Origin: Cordia subcordata
Lineage: Eukaryota; Streptophyta; Magnoliopsida; Boraginales; Cordiaceae
Reading direction: 5' to 3'
NCBI GenBank assembly: GCA_028554755.1
Contig: JAPTOF010000020.1
Coordinates: 9,448,501-9,512,500 of the forward strand
Length of the DNA stretch: 64,000 nt
In this document: one piece after another, positions 1-11,456 of the stretch
How positions within the stretch are numbered: the stretch's first letter is position 1
How the letters are laid out: each line of letters opens with the position of its first letter
Notes under the pieces: generated by a model
Told to the model about the DNA's origin: nothing
The model's database searches: none
Seen by the model: only the letters and a program-made list of their open reading frames with translations
Position numbers and translations under genes: made by a program

Positions 1-145
1 TAATACTCCTGTTTCTAAACTACTATACACATAGTGCTTAACTTTTCAACTTTAATATTAGTAAACTCTCCCTCTTTTATTTGAGAAGGACTGCTCAATG
101 AATCGCAAATACAAGATCTCATTCAACTTTTGTTGTTGTGGGAAG
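1..145. repeat. Block repeated at 9908-10050
   Basis: The first ~145 bases match 9908-10050 in the same orientation with scattered substitutions and small indels. Both contain CTTTAATATTAGTAAACT and a similar AAATACAAGATCT stretch. The second copy lies 340-480 bp beyond the stop codon of the receptor kinase at 10390. After about 145 the sequence instead matches 35590 onward, so a junction between two duplicated segments falls here. The content is non-coding. Confidence 0.7.
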
Positions 146-741
146 AGTAAGGATTTGGGCCGGTCAATTTCGGGCTGTCATTCTCAAAATTCTGGCTCTG
201 GGTCAACCCCATTCTTTGTATGAATGGCTATTTAGCAGCACTGGAGCGCTAGCATTTTGATTGAGTTATTGATATAAGGAAAAAGGAAGAAAGTTAAGGT
301 GGACAAAAAAGTCTTCCTTTGGACCCTCCAAAGATCTATAATTGCCTCAAAGATGTAACATATGTACATTATTGGGCCTTTGAATAACACTCAAGAAGAT
401 CTTATGAAAATTAATAAACTCGACTACTCAACAAATCCGTTGGACAGGCGGCTTTATATCTCTTACAATCAATGCAGTCTTCCATCATTGGTGATTTAAA
501 TGCTATTTCAAAATAGAAAACTAATTGTTGTTCGATATGTTATGTCATAATTCTTCTTGAGGTAAATATGGATTAATTATTATTTTTTTAATCCTATAAT
601 GCATGAATCCAGGGGTACATTAGGATAAACGCTTTGCTAGATTCAGACAGAACAATTTGTATAAAGAAAAGAAAAAGGAAAAAAATGCTACTCGATCATG
701 TAGTCTAACTACAAAATGTTTTGGGCTCTTTGACTTTGGTG

Positions 742-1383
742 TTATAGCCTGTTTGGAATAGTCTTATCTGAAATTTGAAATCTGATAAGCATCTTATCTA
801 ATAAGTGTCTTATAAGAAATAAGTATCTTATGTAATAAGACTGTTTGATTTATTAGCTAAAATACTGTTATAAGTTACTTTGATAATAATGTTATCTATT
901 TTGACTCGTGGTATTTTAATTTTATAATTAAATAATAAATTATAAAATATAAATATTAATTAATTTTTATTTTTGTTTTAAAAATTTTAAATTTTTGAAA
1001 TTTTAATTTTTAACATTTTTTATTTTTATTTTTTAAAATTTTTTAGTTTTTAAATTTTAAATTTAAAATTTTTTATTTTAATTTTTAATATTTATTTTTT
1101 AATTTTTTAATTTAATATTTAATATCTTATTTTTAAAATTTAAATTTTTATTTTAATTTTCATTTAAAAATTTTTAATTTTTAATTTTAATTATTTTCTA
1201 TCTGATAAGATATAAGATAAGATATAAGTACCCTAAACCCAACTTATTTTTTATAACTACAAATAAAATATTTTATGAAAAGTATCTTATAAGTGTCTTA
1301 TAAAAAGCTGATAACAAACAATTTTTTCCTATAAATTGTCAAATAAGATAAATGTCTTATAATAAGCTTCAAACAAACACAAC
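742..1383. mobile_element. AT-rich MITE-like insertion
   Basis: The right duplicate reads straight from GGTGTTA into a short TTGGAATGC tract, whereas here about 640 bp intervene. The outer ends are imperfect inverted repeats: GCCTGTTTGGAATAGTCTTA on the left and a CAAACAAACA-ending complement on the right. Subterminal CTTATAAG/TCTTAT motifs recur on both sides. The core (about 900-1190) is almost pure A and T. There is no coding capacity. A non-autonomous DNA transposon is likely; the target duplication is unclear. Confidence 0.6.
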
Positions 1384-1530
1384 ATAATGCCTTGGGATGC
1401 CAACGGAGTGGGGTTAATCAGTTCAGCAAAGAAAGGTGGAGTTGCGTTGGGTTGAGTTGAGGTAGCCTAAATTTTTATTAGAAATGTTTATATTCCTAAG
1501 GTATTATTATTTGGGTGAAAATTAATTTAA

Positions 1531-1838
1531 AGGCAAGTCTCTCATAGCTTTACTGCTTAAGCTGATTTTTGGAGGACGCATCTATTTTATTTGGTGGGAG
1601 CGCAACCAGAGACCTCATGGGTCTGGAGCAACAAGTGAAGATGACCTCATCATCAAAATTAAAGATAGTGTTCGCTTTTTGATTTTGGCCAAATGTAAAT
1701 TTGCTGATACAGTTGACACGAGACAGATTTGTTTTGCCCGGAATCTAGTTTCCATCCTTGACTAGATTAGCTAACTGTAAGTTTCTCTGTAATGACGTCC
1801 GATCAGTAATGAATGACGCTGACTTAGCAAAAAAAACA
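1531..1838 (+). pseudogene. 5'-truncated LINE 3' end
   Basis: One frame (about 1532-1765) reads through as a run containing IYFIWWERNQR and ends ILD-stop. The aromatic-rich YFIWxERN signature is typical of the C-terminal end of plant L1-type LINE reverse transcriptase ORFs. A short 3' tail ending in an A-run (about 1831-1838) follows. It is absent from the right duplicate, where different sequence follows AATTTAA, so insertion after duplication is likely. Only the last ~80 codons remain, so it is dead. Confidence 0.65.
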
Positions 1839-2440
1839 AGTGAAAAAGTTCGTTTTATGAATCACTCGGCTGCCACGCTGGAAAAAAAATGTTCTTTTTT
1901 GTAATACAAAGGCAAATTAATAATAGAAGTGTAACGACTCAAGTTCAACTACTAACCTGTTATTATATTATATTTAATCAATTGAAACGAAAATATTTAA
2001 ACTCGTAATGACAGTAATAGTATATTCAAGTCATTATAAATGGGACACAAACTTTACACAAAACAGATGTGCGATGACACGGGCATTATAGACTCGTTTA
2101 AATACGCACCGTCCTCATCATGATAAATTGAACAAATCACAGTCCATAACCTTAGGTAACACAGAATTTTCTTAGAACTTCAATACCACTTATAACGATC
2201 CAGTTCGACATTGGTTTGTGTAATTTTTTGTTCTGTTTATAATGATTTAGGTTCACTACTACTACTATCATGAGTTTAAGTATTTCGGTTTAGTTGATTA
2301 GACTCAACGTGATAGAGTTAGTAATTAAGCTTGAATCGTTACAATAAGTAACTTAAATCATGTTTTTGTTAACTATCCAAGAATTTGCAAGTGGTTGAGA
2401 CTACTGTGCGCGTTTGAATCGGATGAAGGATAGGATTAAG

Positions 2441-2766
2441 AATTCATAAGAATACAAAATTGGAGCTCCAAATAGATAAAATCTGTAGGTAGAAGCATTG
2501 GACGTTCACAAGTTGCAGCCACTTAAAAAACTGGTACGACAGTTACAAAGGAAGATGTGATACTCGCGCATTGACGGAAAAAAATACTTGCTATCGTTTT
2601 CTGCCGTCCGATACATTGGCATGGAATCATCCTCCAGGATATGCCATTTGATGCATGCAGTTTCATTTGTTTAACATTGTAATGATGCTGTTACTCCCAA
2701 AAGGAGCAGCCTCATCGTCATCATCGTCTTCCAGTGTCAACAACGTACCCACTCCTTCTTATCAAT
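2441..2766 (+). pseudogene. Disrupted homologue of the ORF at 37510
   Basis: It aligns with the right-copy ORF at 37510-37851, including the segment encoding LAWNHPPGYA and the serine-rich run. Here the frame is interrupted by stops (TAG within the AAATCTGTAGGTAG segment and TGA after GCCATT) and by indels. Whether either copy was ever a real coding sequence is uncertain. No domain is recognised. Confidence 0.35.
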
Positions 2767-2784
2767 ATATAAATAAATAAATAA

Positions 2785-2816
<32 letters not shown>

Positions 2817-2921
2817 TTGTGTGTGTGTAGCTGACCCGTTGAAAACGAACCAATCGGTTTGGTGGGTCCTTATTTGTGATCCGTCAACGTAATGCTTTTG
2901 TTTACAAGATTTAGAGTGTTA

Positions 2922-3245
2922 GGCTCCGTTGTTTCCCGGAAAAAGTTTCGCAAAATGTTTTTCATATTTTTTTTTTTAGAAAATGATCTTCTAAAAAAAT
3001 ATTTTCTATTGTTTGATTATCATAATAAAAATAAATTAAAAAATATTTTTTAATGACATCAAAAAATATTTATTTGTGTTGCCGAGGCCAGGGGGAATGT
3101 TTTTCTTTTTTCAGAAAAAAAGAAAACATTTGCTAGGAAAATCAACTTATTTTCTTTTGATTAGAAATATGCTTTTCTTTAACTTTTCTATTTTAGAAGC
3201 CATAAAAAATTGCAGAAAATATTTTTCAGCAAAACAAACGGAACC
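2922..3245. mobile_element. Tourist-like MITE, TTA target site
   Basis: The element is bounded by TTA on both sides (2919-2921 and 3246-3248). It has terminal inverted repeats GGCTCCGTTG / CAAACGGAACC and A/T-rich palindromic interior. TTA duplications and this TIR style fit PIF/Harbinger-derived MITEs. The right duplicate has the same element at 37973-38228, so insertion predates the duplication. The left copy carries about 95 extra bases near 3078-3175, starting GTTGCCGAGGCC. Confidence 0.65.
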
Positions 3246-3371
3246 TTAGATATCTAAATTTTTGCTATGAATGTAATGAATGAATTTGGAGTATTGGTAA
3301 AAGATCTGTTTATTTAATTTACATATATTATGCAGGAATTTGTGGATGATTATTTGAATTTGTAGTATGAC

Positions 3372-3628
3372 TATCTAAGGCTTTGTTTGACTGTTTGGAT
3401 TGGTTTTTTCCAATAAAAAAGCACTATTTTTTTAAAAGAGTACATCTTTTTTATAATAAATATTTGAATTGGTCTTAAGAAAAGTTAAAACTTTAAAGAA
3501 AACTTAAATTAAACTTTTCCTAGAAGGCAAAAATTTTAGTTTCTGAAAAAATACTTTTTTAAACAGTTATAATTTAAACAGTTATAAACTAAAAAGTGCT
3601 TTTAAAAAATATTAATCAAAATGACCCC
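3372..3628. mobile_element. MITE of the TTTGGATTGG family
   Basis: The left end is CTGTTTGGATTGGTTTTTTC. The right end is an imperfect complement ending in ATTAATCAAAATGACC. It belongs to a family also seen near 12186, 23949, 46312, 48379 and 49528, with A/T runs and complementary ends. The right duplicate copy (38349 onward) is split by a second transposon. It does not encode anything. Confidence 0.5.
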
Positions 3629-4905
3629 TAAATTTATAGTAAAGAATTTATCTAATTAGACTAGCATTAGTCTAGAATCTAGATAGAAGGAAGAGTAAGT
3701 GTAAATATGAAGAGTTCAAAATAATGAGTGATTATCTTATTAAAAATTTAAGTCATATATTAAATGAGAGTTTGGCGTGTTTATTTATTTATCTTCAGAC
3801 TTCAAACGAATTTCATTTCCAATAAATAGAAGTGCACTTTTCTTTTTCTTTTTTCTTCTACTTTTTGTGACGTAGCTCCACTACCCATCTGTGCATGGAT
3901 CAGTGGTAATAATAGTTACTTCTCTCCAAGTGTGTTTGGTTTGGTTTCATAACCAAAGGCTTATTTTAAGATTAATTAATTCTACATATTAAGGTCTCGT
4001 CCTATTAACTTGTGTGCAATCTTTAAAAGAGCAAATGAGTATTAGTTCAACCTTAACACAAAGAATATATTAGCAAAGGACTTCAAGTAAATAGTATCAA
4101 CTCAAATAGACCAAAATTTTATGATTTTTTTATGTAAGAAAAATTATAATTTAATTTCCAACAAATTGTTTCTACTTTCGTAATGTTTTTAGGGTCAAAA
4201 TTAGGTATTTTCGCACGTAGGCAGTATATATTTGAACTAAATTATCTACCTCGTAAGAGTAGTCAAAGTACAAGGTAATGAAATCATTGTTCATCGACTA
4301 GTCCTACTTTAATAAGTTCTTTTTTTTTTTTTTTGGGTCAAAATGCTATAGAGTTAACATAATACATTCTTACAACATTGTATCACCGTTGTTTCAAAAA
4401 TGATATCTTTCGTCGTAACAGCTTAACTTATCAATCAGCATATTCCTCTTTCCCAGGACGATATCAATATTATTTTGATATATTGCATATTTAAGTTTCG
4501 ATCTATCAAAATAATTATATATCTGTTTTCACTTGTTTGCAAATCAGCCAAATAGAAATCGAGTATTTCTTGACTATGTAGCTAATTTGTTAGATCTTAC
4601 TCGTTACGTTTTAATTAGATTTTTAATATTTCTTTATGTACAATTTCTGCTTTTTAACACATAAAAAAGCAGTACCAAAAAAGGAAACAAAAAAAAAAAA
4701 AGAAGAAAACATATAAGAAAGCAGCCGGTATTGACTGACTCCTTTAATATATATACTCTTTTTTTTACTCAAATAAATAAATAAATAAATAAACCAATTT
4801 CAGTTATCTAAAGATTAACTACTCCAAAGACTATTTTTCTTTTCCACTTTAAAGGAGGTCAAAGGCCGATTACAATATACACCTAACGAGAATAGATCCA
4901 TCTTG

Positions 4906-5745
4906 AGGTAAACTTCGACTGTTGAGCCATCTTGCCTATAAATAACGAGCCATATCCCATGCAAAGCAAGCAAGGAATGGTGAGAATTCTCTCTATGTAG
5001 CTTGTATCTTTGAATATATTCATGGCACATTCAAACATGTCTTCATAAATTTATAGATTCCTAAAACTGACTTAATTGTCGAAGGTACAATGGGGGAAAA
5101 GCCCCACTCCTTCTTTACCTCGTAGAGAAAGGCGTACGCGTTCACCAACCTGGCACAAAAAGCGTACACGTCTAATACACGGGCATAAGCAGACCCTTGG
5201 CCTATGCGCCCACCTTCCTCCCACCCAACAAGCACACCGAAGACATCCATACCTTTACTAACATGGGTGAGATTTCTTCATCCATATCAAAATATTATAT
5301 TTATATTACAATAATATTAGGCAATATAACCGTGTCTTACTTGACATCATTTTACTAGTGGTAAACAAAAAAGCTGCCCTCATGACCTACGCCAATAACA
5401 TAGATATATATTTGATCCCAAAAAAACAAACGTATATATAAATTAATATTTTATGTCACTTAAATAATTTGTTATTTTTATTCTACAAAATAACTACATA
5501 TTGGAATATTAAATTTAATGCTATGAAATAAGAAGCTATACGATAGTGAAATTAATAAAATTTGTAAAAGAAAAAAAGATAACGTTCCAATTTTTTGCAT
5601 GTTTAATCATTAATGTATACTATATGATTGCAGATTAAAACTTCGACGGCAACATATGCCATACCACCTCATAATGTAGATGGAGGACCCCCAGAGATTG
5701 AAAATGAGCCATAAGAAATGTGTGGCAAGGATACGCAATATATAT
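4906..5745. other. Intergenic, two unassigned minus ORFs
   Basis: Two overlapping minus-strand frames exist (5250-5020, 76 aa, and 5030-4815, 71 aa). Neither resembles a family I know, and neither has a convincing promoter or splice context. The first is somewhat GC-richer than its surroundings, which could mark an old gene or TE fragment. The remainder is AT-rich with nothing recognisable. Confidence 0.3.
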
Positions 5746-5772
5746 ACATACATATATATATATATATATATG
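5746..5772. repeat. (TA)n microsatellite
   Basis: An imperfect TA dinucleotide run in intergenic DNA. Confidence 0.8.
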
Positions 5773-5785
5773 GCAGATGGGAGTT

Positions 5786-6193
5786 CTAATCAAAACTGTA
5801 AAGAGTATGCAGACTAGTCCAATAAAAGAAAAGTTGATCGAGTGGTAGATTGGATTGTCTTGGCAACTCAGATAAGAACATGTTGCTTGTTTTGGATGCG
5901 TAATCTTCTCTTGAAATTGTCTTGTAAAAGAGGATTTTAAGATCTCTATGAGATGTATATAACAGCACCGGCGGAGATTGGACGCTAATCAAAGCTGTAA
6001 AAGAGTATAGAGAATTTACTTGTTCATCGAAATGATTTATTTTTTGATTAAATAAGATAATAACCTCTAAATTCAATTTTTTGGCCCACACGCCAATTTG
6101 CTGGTTAATTTTTTGCCGTAAGAGTTTATTTTGGAGCTGGTGCACGGCTCTGCCGAGTTTTATTTTATGCATGTCGTTGTCTTGATTCATCAT
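5786..6193 (-). other. Unassigned 135-codon ORF
   Basis: An open minus-strand frame with no recognised domain. The product is rich in Leu, Ser and Asn, as expected for translated AT-rich DNA. Its N-terminal end overlaps a block (about 6158-6245) that recurs at 30640-30715 around the shared GATTCATCAT and CATAAG motifs, suggesting repeat-derived sequence. I do not assert it is a gene. Confidence 0.2.
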
Positions 6194-6419
6194 ATTTCAT
6201 GCCATAAGCATCCAGACCTTTTATTTTTCTCAAGTGGAATAGAATTGAAAATATCAGAGCACTACCATTAAATAAGATCAATATTGTCACCTCATAAGTA
6301 GATTAAAGTTCTTAGCAACAATCAGTTGAGGCAAATTATAAGGTGCACTTTTAATAAAATGCACTATCATTTATTTGGTCCTTTATATATTAAAAAAAAA
6401 ATACAAAGAGTCATGTGTA

Positions 6420-6625
6420 CAGATTTTTTTCTATCTCTGTTTTCTTTCTCTTTCTACATCTCTATTCTCTCTCTTCGTCTCTTTTTTCTCTATGATCTCT
6501 TTCTTTATCTCTGTTTTCTCTCTTTTTCTACGTTTCTGTTCTTTCTCTCTTTGTTTATATTCTCTCTTTACAATTTCTTTCTATGTCTCTGTTTTTTCTC
6601 TCCATCTTTATTTAATCATATTTGT
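6420..6625. repeat. Pyrimidine (TCTCT/TTTC) tract
   Basis: About 200 bp of almost unbroken C/T sequence built from TCTCTGTTTTC- and TTTCTCTTT-like units on the plus strand. The long ORFs across it are low-complexity artefacts. Confidence 0.8.
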
Positions 6626-6694
6626 GACAATTGGCTCTGATGTATGTGTGAGTATGTGTGTGTATATATATATATTTGAAGGATTAGTGTATAT

Positions 6695-7112
6695 TCAGTA
6701 GTTTATTATTATTTGTTTAGTGTTCTATAACTATTTGTTCAATAGTTTATTATTGTTTATTTAGTATTTCATAGCTTTTTTTTAGGTAGACAATTATTAT
6801 TTGTTCAGTATTTTATATCTGTTTGTTTATTGCTCTATAATTGTTTGTTCGATGCTCTATAGCTATTTGTTTAGTAGCTTTTTTATTATTTTTCAATAGA
6901 CTATCATTATTTGTTCAGTAGCCTATAACTTTGTTCAGTATTCTACAACTATTTGTCTTGTAGTCTATTATTGTTTGGTTAATGTTTTGTAATTGTTTGT
7001 TTAATAGGCAATTATTGTTTGTTCAGTAGCAACAGCAACATATTATTATTTGTTCAGTGTTTTATATACATTTGTTCTATGAACTATTATTATTTGTTCA
7101 GTAGCATATTAT
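6695..7112. repeat. Degenerate TTTGTTCAGT minisatellite
   Basis: About 420 bp of loosely repeated units of roughly 25-35 bp. They share a core like TATTATTTGTTCAGTA, with variants TTTGTTTAGT and TTGTTCGATGCTC. At least a dozen TGTTCAGT/TGTTTAGT cores are visible. Divergence is high, so it is old or error-prone. No function is apparent. Confidence 0.65.
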
Positions 7113-8776
7113 TAATCAAAATATCTGTTTGTAATTGAAATTAATTGAAACTACTAGAATTGTTTATTCATTATTCAGTCTCTGTTTGTTCATCGAAAGC
7201 TTCATCAGATTTATATATTTTTGTTCATAACTCACAATTCAAAGTTACAGATGTTTTCTATTTTTTGGACGTTATTGCTTTAGATTTGATGTTTTCTATT
7301 TCTTTTAACGTTGTTACTTCAGTCATTTTAATTAAATTGAGCTGCGATTTTGATTTAATATATTTGTTGACTTGTTGAACAAATTGAATTGAAGAATTGT
7401 ATTTTGTTGTGTGAGATTTAGTTTTTTTTTTTTTTTCATGAAACAGAGTAAAGAAGAGAAGAATTCTAATTAAAAAAAAAAAGGAAAGAAAAAGCACATT
7501 ATGTAGTGTGTGATTTCATAGCACCCACATGTGCACCTTACAACATACACCTGCAGGTGCATGGTATAAGATCCCATCAGTTGAAGTGAGACCGAGTATA
7601 ACACCAACTATAAAGGCCCAAGCCCAAAGAAAATATAAAAGTTGGCCAAATCAGCCCAACGACATAGTGCCAGAGCAAGAAATTCTTTTTATTGCTGTTA
7701 ATATGAAATTTATAAAAAAAAAAATTAAAAAACAAGATGTAAAAGAAATATTATAGTAATGTATTTTAATTAGAGCCAATGAGGTCTAATATTTCGAAAA
7801 CAGTAAAGAACTAATATTTGACCTGTGGTTTTGATGTATTTTAAAACTAACAATATTATCGATTGTTCGTTGCATTAATTAACTTATAATATTACTTTCA
7901 TGAATATATATTTAATATTGCTTTCATGAATATATATTGGAAATACAACTTCCCTAGCGTGTATCCAGTTACAGACAAAAGTGAAATAAGTAAGATGATG
8001 ATGAATTATGATAATTTGTATTATTAAATTAAAAAAATCATATATCTTTTTCGATTACTCTTAGTTAACTAATAAATATGGTTTGCGAAATAATTTTACA
8101 CCCAGCATTGTAGATTCACCATTATTTGTAACATGCACCAAAAGATCATATATCATTGAATATAATACATTGTAGATTTACAAGTTATAAATGCTATATA
8201 TCTCAATTAAACTAAGGCAAAATATCAACCCCACATATAGTGTATTGGTTAAGTTACATAAGACAATTAATAACAAAATTACACAGAATCCTCTTGTAAT
8301 TTAAAAATTAGCTAGTTACCCTCCTATACTTTCCAAAAGCGAAGTACATTACACCCCCTCATCACTTTTTCCATTAGATTTAACCGAGCGTGTGGTACAC
8401 GGGTCAGGCTTGCGACTGTACTTAGTTTTTTTGCTGTTAAACTTGGTTTTGGTAAAAAATGTCCTTCCCTTTTTGTTTTGGAAAATATTTGTAAGAGAAA
8501 ATACTTGAATCCTTTACTTTAGTTTAAAATATGTAAATTTTAACTAATTATACTACAAACATACTTATATTTTATTTTGTTACTACAAGTAAATATTTTT
8601 GTCATCGAAAAATGAAAAATAAAAAAAGAAATTAACCTCCACTGTCATCATGATCGCACAAATTAATTTCAATTTTTAATTATTCGATTAATTAATTAAT
8701 CAATTGTAAAACTATTAATAATTAATTATTTAATTATTAACTAATTATTAATTACTCCATGTTTCCAATTAAATAA
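7113..8776. other. Intergenic, no gene seen
   Basis: AT-rich DNA without a supportable gene. It contains a near-perfect two-copy repeat of about 27 bp around 7888-7940 (core TTTCATGAATATATAT) and a 12-bp palindrome CACCTGCAGGTG near 7549. A GTAAT-poor, C-rich stretch near 8280-8400 resembles one end of a MULE-type MITE. Long A- and TTAAT-rich runs follow at 8650-8750. Confidence 0.5.
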
Positions 8777-9010
8777 GGTAAATAGTGTCGTGCCCCCTGT
8801 GGTTTATCATAAGTGCGTCGTACCCCCTTGTGGTTGCCATAAGTACATTGTTAGCTCTTGGGTTTAAAGGGCAAATTAGTCTTTTTGCATTTTTGTTAGC
8901 CAAAACTGATGGAGTTAAAAAAAAATGGGCACGTGTGCTTTACTTTTGAGAAGAATAGGGGATAAACGCACACTTATGACGAAGCACAAGGGGTTCCGTG
9001 CAATTTACCC
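8777..9010. mobile_element. MULE-like MITE
   Basis: The left end GGTAAATAGTGTCGTGCCCC and the complement of the right end (GGGTAAATTGCACGGAACCC) form long inverted repeats. Internal CATAAGT motifs occur on both sides. The GGGTAAATT terminus resembles the element at 38437-39382. There is no coding capacity. A clear 9-bp target duplication was not found. Confidence 0.55.
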
Positions 9011-9234
9011 TAAGAAGAAAAATGTTAAAAACTATCATACCGAGCGATATAACGCAACAAATTAATCAATTCAATATTATTGACCACACATCTCCTTTCT
9101 TATCAAGATTAGTTCCAAGTACTATATTTTACTCATTTACGTATTATATAAGGTTTTCCCAAAGCTCCTTAACCTAAAGATGAGAAGGCAACAATTGCTT
9201 ACAAGAAATACTTGGATTAGAGCCTCTTGGTCAA

Positions 9235-9494
9235 TAGTATGTTCAGAATGATTTTATTTTAAAATATATATCCTATTGAAATTTGAAGATATTTTATAAG
9301 ATTTAAAATATTTTATCACATGCAACATGCATTCTATAGTTTTTAAAAATAAGATAGGATGGATTGCTTATTTCTTATAAGATAAAAAGTATGATTTTGT
9401 TTTGAATTTTCATAAGATGCATGATGAGATTTGTTAAATCTTATAAAATATACCCTTAATTTAATAGGATAATAAGACTATAACAAACAGAGCA
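9235..9494. mobile_element. MITE family A, copy 1
   Basis: Bounded by CAA on both sides (9232-9234 and 9495-9497). Ends are TAGTATGTTCAGAATG and ACAAACAGAGCA, with subterminal complementary TTTTATTTTAAAAT and ATCCTATTGAAAT blocks. Two further copies lie at 14510-14780 and 30325-30602, all with 3-bp direct flanks. This fits a non-autonomous PIF/Harbinger-like element. Confidence 0.7.
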
Positions 9495-10389
9495 CAAGTG
9501 GTCGTGTTTCCTTCTATGAATTTTGAACTTCATGAAGCACTTGAGGATAACGATTACTCATAACATCCTGTCACATCTTAAAGACTTGTATGGTGATTGA
9601 ACATAGTAGAATTGCAAGATACCAATTATCTTGTATTTTATTTAGTATTAAAATGTTTATTGGTTCCTTTGTTAACAATCACATTTTGAACATGGAAATG
9701 ACCTATCTCAGAGACTTTTTTACCATTCATAATGAACTTTAATATGAACAAGTGAAGCGTTGAGTTTCTTAAACTTTTCAACATGTGCAAAAAGTTTGAA
9801 GATAATACTAACTGCGAAGTCATAATTCTAAATGGTTAGTATAGGTAAAAACACAACAAAAATGCCTTGTTTTGGGAAGTTCATGATAGCTGTATTACCA
9901 CAACTAGTAATGCTATTGTTTCTGAGCTACTATATGTGTAATGCTTAAACTTTCAACTTTAATATTAGTAAACTTTTTCTCTTTATTTTGAGAAGGAACA
10001 GTCAAAAAATTGCAAATACAAGATCTAATTCAACTTTGTTGTAGGAAGTATATATGCAATCAAATTAATATTAAAGAGACCTAGCATGATTCTGAAAATG
10101 TTTGAGTGTAGCAATTTTATAAGAACAAATAAAACCTTAATTAGTTTCTTAATTGTGAAAGAATGCTCAAAGCTTTTCCAAGATTTAATAGAAATCATAT
10201 TTAACCATTATATCTGGATAATTTTAGAATTCTTTCTCCAAAGTTATAGGACAACTTGGATTTTCATTATTACAAACACAATCCCAATTTTTCAGATACA
10301 AACCTTATTACCTCCACAGCGTAATAATTGAATTCATTTGAGGAAATATAATGGAATGCATATTACTAATAGTAAGATATTTGTATACC
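9495..10389. other. 3' flank of receptor kinase
   Basis: Intergenic DNA between a MITE and the receptor-kinase stop codon. It includes the block shared with 1-145 (9908-10050). The 81-codon plus-strand frame at 10086 looks like chance. The kinase 3' UTR should lie just below 10390 on the minus strand. Confidence 0.5.
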
Positions 10390-11456
10390 TCATGATTGAG
10401 CTGGTGATCGTGGGGGAGAATATAAATACAGCCTAGGAGGAATTTGCAAAGAGTCCAAGTTCCCTTCCAGCATTTCCACCACTCTAGTCATTGATGGTCG
10501 AGTTGAAGCATCTGTTTGTATGCACCACAAGCTTATTATCACCATCTTTCTTGCTATCTCATTTTCTTCTTCATTCAAAATTCCGTCAAATCCCAAATCT
10601 TGGTTTAGTTCAAGTTGCTTATAGATCCAATGCGGATAGTATATCTCACTCATATGATTTACTTCAACATTGACATTCTTTCTTCCTCCAACCATTTCTA
10701 AAATCATCATACCATAACTATACACATCAGACTTATGAGAGACCCCTCCAAATGTTCTACAAACAACTTCTGGAGCAATATATCCCACAGTCCCGCGAGC
10801 ACCCAATATGGACACAATGCTTTTGGTTCTAGTACATAACTTAGAAAGTCCAAAATCAGAAATTTTTGGATTAAGCTGTTCATCAAGCAGAATGTTATAA
10901 GGTTTTATTTCAAAATGCAGAATTTGGGTATTACAACGACAATGTAAATACTCTAATCCTCGAGCAATGCCTACTGCAATTTTACTCAATGTTTGCCATC
11001 CCAATCGGTAACTTGCCAAAGATTTTTCCTTATAGATAAACTTCTCAAGAGATCCAATAGACATAAACTCATAGATTAAAGCTCTTTTGTTACGCTCAAA
11101 ACAAAAACCAACAAGCTTAACAATGTTAACATGAGAAGTCCTACTAATACTTGCCATCTCATTGATAAATTCTTCTCCATTTCCCTTTGTTTCTTTCAAG
11201 ATCTTAACTGCTACAAGACTACCATCTCGAAGTTTTCCTTTGTATACAGAACCATAGCCACCATCACCTAGATTAATCTTGAAAGAGCTGGTCATTTTCT
11301 TAACATCAGAATAACGGTACCTTTTAGGAGCAAGTGGCTCGTACTGCTTTAGAAAGGTTTCCACATCTTGGTAGTTGTTTGTTTTAAAAATTGAGTATTT
11401 CCTTCTTAAGTAGAAGACCATAATTATAAGTATCACAACCCCACTAACAGAAGCAA
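10390..11456 (-). CDS. LRK10L exon 3: TM and kinase
   Basis: Encodes about 355 residues (V264 to S618 of the joined protein). Residues ~258-281, straddling exons 2 and 3, form a hydrophobic helix followed by basic LRRK. Kinase features are the glycine loop GDGGYG (327-332), VAVK lysine K348, alpha-C Glu at 363, DFG at 464-466 and APE at 491-493. The catalytic loop reads HFEIKPYN, so the usual catalytic Asp is Glu446; the family typically has HFDIKPHN. Family hallmarks [25 protein letters not shown] and a C-terminal SLQIPP region are present. A downstream block at 9908-10050 is duplicated elsewhere. The frame is undisrupted and ends TGA. Confidence 0.93.

Larger units (their letters stand above)
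150..4900. repeat. Segmental duplication, left copy
   Basis: This segment is collinear with 35590-40850 in the same orientation. Matching landmarks include ATTTCGGGCT (165 vs 35607), CCACGCTG (1873 vs 36481), the TGGCATGGAATCATCC stretch (2618 vs 37700), the GGCTCCGTTT MITE (2922 vs 37973) and the CTTTCCCAGGACGATATCAA stretch (4449 vs 40402). The left copy carries insertions the right copy lacks: an AT-rich element at about 742-1383 and a LINE fragment at about 1531-1838. I see no intact gene in it. Most matching blocks look about 80-90% identical by eye. Confidence 0.85.

Noticed and set aside
4815..5250. Two adjacent minus-strand ORFs considered as a split gene
   Set aside because: No splice signals or domain linked them, and neither resembles a known family.
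6326..6701. Two overlapping hydrophobic ORFs that look like membrane proteins
   Set aside because: They arise from the pyrimidine-rich tract; Leu, Phe and Ser come from TCT/TTT repeats in two frames at once.
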